A stretch of DNA of 11,567 nt from Chitinophaga pinensis (lineage in GTDB: Bacteria > Bacteroidota > Bacteroidia > UKL13-3). Each line of letters begins with the position of its first letter. Position 1 is the first letter of the stretch. Under the pieces are notes generated by a model that had not been told where the DNA came from, made no database searches, and saw nothing but the letters and a program-made list of their open reading frames with translations. The stretch covers positions 1 through 11,567 of the forward strand of contig CALPIR020000061.1 of NCBI GenBank assembly GCA_943323675.2, written 5' to 3'. The position numbers and the translations under genes were made by a program. Positions 6,472 to 11,567 of the stretch are shown one piece after another.

Positions 6472-7629
6472 ATGAAACCGACCCTATATTTATTACTTTT
6501 ACCTATACTATTTGTAACAAATTTAAGCCTTGTTAATGCCCAAACATTTGAGGTTACAGACGGAGATACCATTAACCTCACAGATAAAAGCGGTAAAAAG
6601 CAAGGTTTCTGGAGATATTTCTGGTCGAACGGTGATTTAAAATATGAAGTATATTACGAAAACAACGAAAAAGAAGGTCTAGAAATTCGTTATTATGATA
6701 CACAAGATTGCATAGAATTTAGCAATACATACAAAGACGGCATGTTATCAGGGCCTAGTGTAACCTTTTTCCCAAATTGCAGCACCAAAGTAGAAGAAGG
6801 TTATTTAACAGGTAAAAAACATGGTTACGAGCGAGCATATGATGAAAATGGTTTTTTGCTGACTGAAGCCAAATTTGAAAAAGGAGAATTAGAAGGAAGT
6901 TACGCGCATTTTGACAAAAAAGGCTACGTAACTTATGAGAGTCCTACCAAAGAAACCACGCTAAAATTCGATAAGTTTTTAACAGGAGAATACAAAATAA
7001 AAGACTCTACTATTTTTAGGGTTTTTACCAGAAATAAAGAGTGGAAAAAAGTGATGATGGTTGTTGATATGACTGGTAGCATGTTTCCATACATTGGCCA
7101 AATGTTGGTTTGGTACAAAAAGAATTTTGAGGGAGAAAAGATAAAATACTACGCCCTTTTTAATGATGGAGATAATATTCCAGACAACAAAAAAGTGATA
7201 GGCAGAACCGGTGGTGTGCATACTTTTGAAGCAAAGGATTATAAAAAGTTTAAAAAGGACATTGAAGATGTGCGCAAAATGGGAGAAGGCGGAGATGATC
7301 CTGAAAATGACCTTGAAGCCCTTCTCACTGCAATGGTTGCATACCGCGATTACCAGAGCTTGGTATTATTGGCAGACGATAGTGATATACGCGATATGAG
7401 CTTATTAAAGCGTATCCGTAAACCAGTGCACATCGTGCTGTGTGGAACTAAACGCGGTATTAATCCTCAATACATTAAGTTGGCCATACAAACCAAAGGA
7501 AGCATACATACAGCCAATAATGATGTGTATATAAAAAACCTAAAAGAAGGCGAAGAAATCATGCTAGATAATGATATTTTTATTTGGCAAAATGGCGATT
7601 TGGTTTTGGTTGATGTAAAAGAACAATAA
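6472..7629 (+). CDS. Secreted protein with MORN/YwqK-like repeats and a von Willebrand A-like domain
   Basis: The 385-residue product starts with a signal peptide (residues 1-23, cut after VNA before Gln24). Residues 42-152 hold about four or five repeats of the MORN/YwqK type (GFWRYFWSNGDLKYEVYYEN, then EGLEIRYYD, SGPSVTFF, HGYERAYDENG, EGSYAHFDKKG). Residues 193-350 look like a vWA domain: MVVDMTGSM gives the MIDAS motif DxTxS (Asp199, Thr201, Ser203), with GEGGDDPENDLEALL (271-285) and LLADDSD (299-305) at later MIDAS-like positions. Such domains bind a divalent metal and protein ligands. No lipobox, transmembrane helix or T9SS sorting domain is seen, so it is likely periplasmic or released. 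It is the first gene of a tight operon, eight bases before the cysteine-cluster gene. The function is unknown; ligand binding in the envelope is the most that can be said. Confidence 0.88.
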   Translation: MKPTLYLLLLPILFVTNLSLVNAQTFEVTDGDTINLTDKSGKKQGFWRYFWSNGDLKYEVYYENNEKEGLEIRYYDTQDCIEFSNTYKDGMLSGPSVTFFPNCSTKVEEGYLTGKKHGYERAYDENGFLLTEAKFEKGELEGSYAHFDKKGYVTYESPTKETTLKFDKFLTGEYKIKDSTIFRVFTRNKEWKKVMMVVDMTGSMFPYIGQMLVWYKKNFEGEKIKYYALFNDGDNIPDNKKVIGRTGGVHTFEAKDYKKFKKDIEDVRKMGEGGDDPENDLEALLTAMVAYRDYQSLVLLADDSDIRDMSLLKRIRKPVHIVLCGTKRGINPQYIKLAIQTKGSIHTANNDVYIKNLKEGEEIMLDNDIFIWQNGDLVLVDVKEQ

Positions 7630-7637
7630 AAAGTTTC

Positions 7638-8135
7638 ATGGTTAAATCACCCGAAGAAATGCAACCCCTATTGGCTTCAAAAAACATAGAAAACATGTTT
7701 TTTAAAAAGCACTTGCGTAACTTTAAAAGTGAATATATAGACAAAAGCATACATGCCCTTAGCGAGCAAATAACCCCAAAAATAGATTGCACCACCTGTG
7801 CAAACTGTTGCAAAAAACTTGAGCCAGGGTTAGAAGAACAGGAGGTGATTACATTGGCTAATCTAAAAAATATTGAACCACATATTTTTAAACATCAATT
7901 TGTTGGTTTTGATGGTGATGCTAACTATTTAAAAACCAAACCTTGTATGTTTTTAAACGATTGCAAGTGTAGTATATACCAACAAAGGCCTAATGCTTGC
8001 TCAGGCTATCCGCACCTTGATGCTAAAGACATGAAATACAAACGCAGCTTATGGAGTAATTACACCATATGCCCTATTGTATTTAATGTAATTGAGGAGT
8101 TAAAAAGTGAATTAAAATTTACTTATGGCAGTTGA
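7638..8135 (+). CDS. YkgJ-family cysteine-cluster protein
   Basis: The 165-residue cytoplasmic protein has the Cys pattern of the YkgJ (Fe-S or zinc cluster) family: CTTCANCC at 51-58, then Cys103, Cys109, Cys111 (CKCSIYQQRPNAC, Cys121) and Cys145. The spacing CxxCxxCC, followed by the PC-x-F and C-x-I-Y-x-x-RP-x-x-C blocks, is characteristic. The cluster type and biochemical role of the family are not settled; it is often annotated as a zinc/iron-chelating domain. No transmembrane segment is seen. The gene starts eight bases after the MORN/vWA gene, and its last 11 bases overlap the next gene, so the three are almost certainly co-transcribed. No Shine-Dalgarno sequence precedes the start. 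Confidence 0.9.
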   Translation: MVKSPEEMQPLLASKNIENMFFKKHLRNFKSEYIDKSIHALSEQITPKIDCTTCANCCKKLEPGLEEQEVITLANLKNIEPHIFKHQFVGFDGDANYLKTKPCMFLNDCKCSIYQQRPNACSGYPHLDAKDMKYKRSLWSNYTICPIVFNVIEELKSELKFTYGS

Positions 8136-8913
8136 AATGTTTAGTGAATTTATGCATCAAATTGGCGCACAAAAACATGCAACTCAAGCGTCACCATTTC
8201 ACCTATATTTTATTGAAGAAAAAAAACTACTTATACATTTTATTGATTTAAATACTTTCAAGAAAAACCCCTTACCCGAAACTTTTTTTTTAAATTTAAG
8301 TAGCAATACAAATCTCATTCATCACCATATTATACATGTATGGGAAGATATTTGGACACACAAAACAGATTTGGTTAAACTTCGTTTGCAATCTATTATC
8401 GGATTGGCTAAAAAAATTCACGCACGCAAAACCGAAATTGTTCGAATTAACAAGCTACAAGCAAGTGAATTTTTAAACCAATATCATTTGCAAGGAAGTA
8501 CATCTGCCTATTACAAATATGGATTAACACATGAAGATGAATTGGTTGCTGTGGCAACATTTAGTAAAGCCAGAACCATGTATGATGGACCCGTGTATTA
8601 CAGAAGCTATGAATTGGAACGTTTTGCAAGTAAAGCTGGGGTAAACATTGTTGGTGGGTTAAGCAAATTAATGCAACATTTTATAAAAACCAATCATGCA
8701 AAGCACCTAATGACTTATGCAGACAGAGACTGGAGCACTGGGGAAAGTTACTTAAAAATTGGATTTAAATTAATTGAAGAAACACCACCGCAAAGTTTTT
8801 ATATTGACGAAACTACACTAATGCGATACACAGACAAGCAAGTTTTAATCCCTAACAACAATATTAAAATATACAATTCGGGGAGTTTGAAATTTGTTTG
8901 GGACAATAGATAA
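8125..8913 (+). CDS. Hef-like homing-endonuclease relative with GNAT-like domain and decayed nuclease half
   Basis: The 262 residues resemble the Vsr-like nuclease plus GNAT-like proteins of phages (Hef-like homing endonucleases). Visible blocks are IIHVWEDIW (69-77) followed by a basic region ending KKIHARKTEI (96-105), then NQYHLQGS (118-125), ELVAVATFSK (139-148), YELERFASK with VNIVGG (162-178), YADRDWSTGESYLKIGF (198-214) and a closing KIYNSGSLKFVW (248-259). The YAD-G-Y-GF block is also reminiscent of the Mom DNA-modification acyltransferases. In active relatives, as I recall them, the first part has Asp and Glu in a D-x-Y...E-F-N-G pattern. Here the matching region is FHLYFIEEKKLLIHFID (25-41), with His26 and His38, so nuclease activity is probably lost. 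The start at 8125 overlaps ykgJ by 11 bases; ATG 8137, one base after the ykgJ stop, is an equally good start. The function is unknown. Confidence 0.75.
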   Translation: MAVEMFSEFMHQIGAQKHATQASPFHLYFIEEKKLLIHFIDLNTFKKNPLPETFFLNLSSNTNLIHHHIIHVWEDIWTHKTDLVKLRLQSIIGLAKKIHARKTEIVRINKLQASEFLNQYHLQGSTSAYYKYGLTHEDELVAVATFSKARTMYDGPVYYRSYELERFASKAGVNIVGGLSKLMQHFIKTNHAKHLMTYADRDWSTGESYLKIGFKLIEETPPQSFYIDETTLMRYTDKQVLIPNNNIKIYNSGSLKFVWDNR

Positions 8914-9051
8914 TACTAACGGTATTTGGTATTGCTAAAGATGTAAATAATTAAGCACGTACAACTGAATCTATTGCATAAAGTAGCACTATATTACCCG
9001 ATAAAACTAATCCATATTAAAAGTGTAATCAATAAAACCCATTCTATTTAT

Positions 9052-9059
9052 TACTTTTG
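9052..9059 (+). promoter_or_regulatory. Candidate -7 box just before miaA
   Basis: TACTTTTG is an exact TAnnTTTG match in the 150-base gap after the three-gene operon. Only four bases lie between it and the miaA GTG at 9064. Since an in-frame TAA sits directly before the GTG, the start cannot be earlier, so the transcript would be leaderless or almost so if this box is used. No TTTG -33 element is seen. Confidence 0.4.
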
Positions 9060-9063
9060 CTAA

Positions 9064-9996
9064 GTGCCACCAACATTTAATTTAATTGTAATTTTAGGAC
9101 CAACAGCTTGCGGAAAAACAAGGCTGGCTGCGGCATTGGCATACCATTTAAAAACACATATTATTAGTGCCGATAGCAGACAAGTTTATAAACGAATGAA
9201 TATTGGCACCGGAAAAGATTACGAAGATTATACCATCAATAACCAGACTATACCCTACCATTTAATTGATATTTTAGCACCAGGTGAACGATACAATTTA
9301 CATGAATTTATGCGCGATTTCTATGCCATATTCATGCAACTTCAAGAGCAAGACCTTACCCCTATTTTATGTGGTGGCACAGGACTGTATATTGATAGCG
9401 TATTACGCAACTTAAATTATGCAGCTGTTCCAAATAACCAAGATTTACGGAAATCCATTTCGCATTTAACACACCCCGAACTCTTGGTTTATTTTAACCA
9501 AATGCCAAAAACCGATTACACGATTAAGGCTGATTTATCAACCCAAAAAAGAACCATTAGGGCCATAGAAATAAACCACTATCTACAAGATCATATTTTA
9601 GAGAATTCAACATCACCCGAAATTAAACCGCTTATTATTGGGCTTGATGTAAGTAAAGAAATTCGCAGGCAACGGATTACCCAACGTTTACAACACCGAC
9701 TTAAAAATGGGTTGATTGAGGAGGTTGAACAACTTCTTAGCGAAGGGGTAAGTCACGAACAATTGCAATATTATGGCTTAGAGTATAAATTTGTTTCACA
9801 ATTTTTATTGGGGTTAATGAGTTACGAAGCATTAGAAGAATTACTGAATAATGCCATACAACAGTTTGCCAAAAGGCAAATGACCTACTTTAGAAAAATG
9901 GAAAAAGATGGCCAAATTATTTATTGGGTTGATGCCACAGTTGGCATTGATGAGCAATTAAAACAGGTAATTGCATTATTAAATGGAAACAATTAA
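9064..9996 (+). CDS. miaA: tRNA dimethylallyltransferase (MiaA), variant form
   Basis: The 310-residue protein transfers the dimethylallyl group of DMAPP to N6 of A37 in tRNAs reading UNN codons. It has the P-loop GPTACGKT (12-19), ISADSRQVY (34-42), YHLIDI (65-70), CGGTGLYIDSVL (103-114), TQKRTIRAIEI (160-170), and the C-terminal RQMTYFRK (271-278). The start is GTG: an in-frame TAA lies directly upstream, and the next in-frame ATG falls after the P-loop. It differs from the textbook family in having GTGKDY (48-53) rather than GTAKP, ADLSTQKR (156-163) in place of the DPxxAxxIHPNDxxR stretch, and GLEYKF (238-243) where GYRQ is usual. This fits the second MiaA type found in many Bacteroidota, so a paralogue may exist elsewhere. 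It is followed, 42 bases on, by a zinc-ribbon gene and rluE. Confidence 0.93.
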   Translation: MPPTFNLIVILGPTACGKTRLAAALAYHLKTHIISADSRQVYKRMNIGTGKDYEDYTINNQTIPYHLIDILAPGERYNLHEFMRDFYAIFMQLQEQDLTPILCGGTGLYIDSVLRNLNYAAVPNNQDLRKSISHLTHPELLVYFNQMPKTDYTIKADLSTQKRTIRAIEINHYLQDHILENSTSPEIKPLIIGLDVSKEIRRQRITQRLQHRLKNGLIEEVEQLLSEGVSHEQLQYYGLEYKFVSQFLLGLMSYEALEELLNNAIQQFAKRQMTYFRKMEKDGQIIYWVDATVGIDEQLKQVIALLNGNN

Positions 9997-10038
9997 TAAG
10001 CCGTTTGTTATTTTAGCATTTTAATTAATACCAAAGTT

Positions 10039-10206
10039 ATGGCCGGATGCGGTTATGTATGCCCACAATGCGAAGGACGCGGATTTACCGAAAATGGTGA
10101 AGCTTGCGATTGGTGCACGGATAAGGCTGACGAATTAACTGAAGCCATAACCGATACCGCATGGATAAATGAAGTGCATGAAGGGAAATGTTGCGCAGAT
10201 GATTGA
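10039..10206 (+). CDS. Small zinc-ribbon protein (55 residues)
   Basis: An ATG at 10039 opens a 55-codon frame ending at TGA 10204-10206. The product begins MAGCGYVCPQCEGRGFTENG and continues EACDWC, giving two CxxC knuckles (Cys8/Cys11 and Cys23/Cys26) that resemble half of a DnaJ-type zinc finger (CxxCxGxG). Cys4 and a CysCys pair (51-52) are additional. The C-terminal half (27-50) is acidic and probably helical. There is no signal peptide. The clean codon pattern, the Cys knuckles and the 8-base stop/start overlap with rluE argue that this is a real gene. Zinc binding and a protein- or RNA-binding role are inferred; the function is not known. It is 42 bases downstream of miaA. Confidence 0.8.
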   Translation: MAGCGYVCPQCEGRGFTENGEACDWCTDKADELTEAITDTAWINEVHEGKCCADD

Positions 10207-10801
10207 ACAAGAATTTAAGTATTACGCCATTTTTAAACCTTTCGGCTATTTAAGTCAATTTGTTTGTGAGCACAAAAATAAAAAGTTGCTAGGTGATTTA
10301 TACCAATTAGAAGAAAATGTAATGCCCATAGGCCGTTTAGATGAACATAGCGAAGGGCTTTTATTATTGAGTAACAATGGCAAGTTGCACCAGCACTTAT
10401 TGGCCCACCACACAGAAAAAGAATATTGGGTTTTGGTTGAAGGTGATGTAAGCGATGATACCATAACACAATTGGAATTAGGAGTAGGCATTTCGCATCA
10501 AAGTATAATATACCATACCAAACCTGCCAAAGTAAAACGATTAGAAAATGTAGAATTCCCCGAAAGGTATCCACGTGTTAGGTACCATAAATACAAACCA
10601 CATACTTGGTTAAGCATTTGCATTAAAGAGGGCCGCTTCCGACAAGTTAGAAAAATGACTGCCGTAGTTGGTCATCCAACATTACGTTTGGTGCGCGTAC
10701 GTATAGGAAACTATACCATTAATACACAAGCCACAATTGGCAGCATTACGTCAATAAACCCTAACGACATTATGGATTTATTTAATTTTAATGCAGGTTA
10801 A
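10199..10801 (+). CDS. rluE: RluE-type 23S rRNA pseudouridine synthase
   Basis: With the start at ATG 10199 the product has 200 residues and belongs to the RsuA/RluB/E/F family. It shows KPFGYLSQF (13-21), the catalytic block GRLDEHSEGLLLLSNNG (45-61; Asp48 is the nucleophile), KEYWVLVEG (74-82), and the C-terminal EGRFRQVRKMTAVVGHPTLR (144-163). The short N-terminus without an S4 RNA-binding domain and the WLSI plus EGRFRQVRKM pattern point to RluE, which makes one pseudouridine in the peptidyl-transferase region of E. coli 23S rRNA. An upstream ATG at 10169 would add ten residues with no family similarity, inside the zinc-ribbon gene. The chosen start overlaps that gene by eight bases (ATGATTGA), implying translational coupling. 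It probably lies in one operon with miaA. Confidence 0.92.
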   Translation: MIEQEFKYYAIFKPFGYLSQFVCEHKNKKLLGDLYQLEENVMPIGRLDEHSEGLLLLSNNGKLHQHLLAHHTEKEYWVLVEGDVSDDTITQLELGVGISHQSIIYHTKPAKVKRLENVEFPERYPRVRYHKYKPHTWLSICIKEGRFRQVRKMTAVVGHPTLRLVRVRIGNYTINTQATIGSITSINPNDIMDLFNFNAG

Positions 10802-10835
10802 ATATGTGCTAAAGTGCTACATAAAAGTAAATTGC

Positions 10836-10843
10836 TATCTTTG
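10836..10843 (+). promoter_or_regulatory. Candidate -7 box for the secreted T9SS-like protein gene
   Basis: TATCTTTG is an exact TAnnTTTG match, 19 bases before the ATG at 10863, the same distance as at the MbnP gene. A matching -33 TTTG is not obvious (AGTG at 10813-10816 is the nearest, with a 19-base spacer). Confidence 0.45.
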
Positions 10844-10862
10844 AATGATTAATATTTTTAAC

Positions 10863-11567
10863 ATGAAAAAACACGTACTTGTTATTTGTTTACTATTTAT
10901 TGCAGCAGTAACAAAATTAAATGCACAGTGCATACCTGATCCTGATTTAAATAGTACAGGATTTACACCTGCTGAATTGCCTTATTCTTATGTTGGCGAA
11001 CAATACAACCAAGTGCTAAGTTTTAAAGCACCACTTGATACTACGGCATTTTATAATGGAACCTTGACCAATGTAATAATTGATTCGGTAATCATGATAA
11101 AACTACAAGGAGTGCCTGCCAACTATTCTTATCAATGCTTAAATCGTTGTGCCATACCGGGTGGTGGTAAAGGATGTGCACTGTTAACAGGTAAAGGAGA
11201 TTCATCTCAAGTTGGAGCCTACCGCATAAAAATATTCTTACTCACTTATTATCATCCTAAAGGAATTCCATTTTCTGGAAGCAGAATTGATTCTGGCGAT
11301 AGTTATCAATTTAGAATATTTTTACCTACAGGTTTAGGAGGTATATTTCCTGCCGATGCGCCTATAGAAATTAAAGCCTATCCAAACCCAAGCAAAAATG
11401 CCATAAATTTTGATTTATCAGCTTTGCCCCACCACACCAATGGCAATTATACCATTGTTGATGCACTTGGAAGATCTGTTGCTGAAGGCAGTTTTGCTAA
11501 TAATTTAGCTCCTGCAATTAATATCTCATCATACCAAAACGGCATTTATAAATGCGTAATAAAGACA
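10863..11567 (+). CDS. Secreted protein with T9SS type A-like sorting domain, cut by window edge
   Basis: The frame is open from ATG 10863 to the last base, 235 codons without a stop. A signal peptide occupies residues 1-21 (MKKHV, hydrophobic core, LNA before Gln22). The mature part starts CIPDPD (Cys23) and carries Cys92, Cys96 and Cys104 in a Gly-rich segment (CLNRC...GGGKGCALL), a pattern shared by a class of small Bacteroidota secreted proteins with an Ig/cadherin-like domain. From about residue 165 a sorting domain follows: IKAYPNPSKNAINFDL, then YTIVDALGRSV and a closing GIYKCVIKT. This is the pattern of T9SS type A C-terminal domains, and only a few residues should be missing. It is expected to be exported through the outer membrane and anchored or released. 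The specific function is unknown. Confidence 0.88.
   Translation, partial: MKKHVLVICLLFIAAVTKLNAQCIPDPDLNSTGFTPAELPYSYVGEQYNQVLSFKAPLDTTAFYNGTLTNVIIDSVIMIKLQGVPANYSYQCLNRCAIPGGGKGCALLTGKGDSSQVGAYRIKIFLLTYYHPKGIPFSGSRIDSGDSYQFRIFLPTGLGGIFPADAPIEIKAYPNPSKNAINFDLSALPHHTNGNYTIVDALGRSVAEGSFANNLAPAINISSYQNGIYKCVIKT

Noticed and set aside
6472..7629. Toxin-antitoxin reading of the YwqK-like repeats
   Set aside because: YwqK-type repeats are often labelled antitoxin, but this protein is exported and fused to a vWA domain, and no toxin gene lies nearby.
8911..8930. AATAC / GTATT hairpin at the end of the Hef-like gene
   Set aside because: Only five base pairs, overlapping the stop codon and without a following T-run; too weak to call a terminator.
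10169..10198. Upstream ATG extension of rluE
   Set aside because: The ten extra residues match nothing in the family and lie inside the zinc-ribbon gene; ATG 10199 gives the usual RluE N-terminus.
10233..10574. Minus-strand open frames opposite rluE
   Set aside because: Both frames are shadows of a well-supported pseudouridine synthase; the apparent Cys/Trp-rich sequence has no family pattern.

Overview
The window looks like a chromosomal segment of a low-GC member of the Bacteroidota. The evidence is secreted proteins at both ends with Bacteroidota-style signal peptides cut before Gln, a type IX secretion (T9SS) type A-like sorting domain at the right edge, no Shine-Dalgarno sequences before the starts, A-rich leaders, and several exact TAnnTTTG promoter boxes, which is the -7 consensus of this phylum. 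No rRNA, tRNA, CRISPR array, insertion sequence or prophage was recognised. The genus cannot be fixed from the sequence.

Left part (1-2869, all minus strand): a large secreted protein cut by the left edge, then a two-gene operon. The first gene of the operon encodes an MbnP-family lipoprotein. The second encodes a di-haem cytochrome c peroxidase of the MauG/MbnH type. In methanotrophs this kind of pair makes a kynurenine from a tryptophan and binds copper, so this is probably a copper-linked cell-envelope module.

Centre (2870-6471): yajQ (plus) converges on corA (minus), followed by a TetR-fold protein and an ABC1/UbiB (AarF) kinase-like protein in one minus-strand operon. The pairing resembles eukaryotic COQ9 with COQ8, and the recognition-helix region of the TetR-like protein has no basic residues.

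Right part (6472-11567, all plus): a tight three-gene operon holds a secreted MORN-like/von Willebrand A protein, a YkgJ-type cysteine-cluster protein, and a protein resembling phage Hef-like homing endonucleases whose nuclease half looks decayed. Next come RNA-modification genes: a variant miaA, a 55-residue zinc-ribbon protein, and an RluE-type pseudouridine synthase whose start overlaps the small gene. The window ends inside a small secreted protein with the T9SS-like sorting domain.

Most of the window is ordinary housekeeping and envelope content. The parts most worth a second look are the MbnP/peroxidase pair, the TetR-fold/ABC1 pair, the domesticated-looking homing-endonuclease relative, and the small zinc-ribbon gene coupled to rluE.
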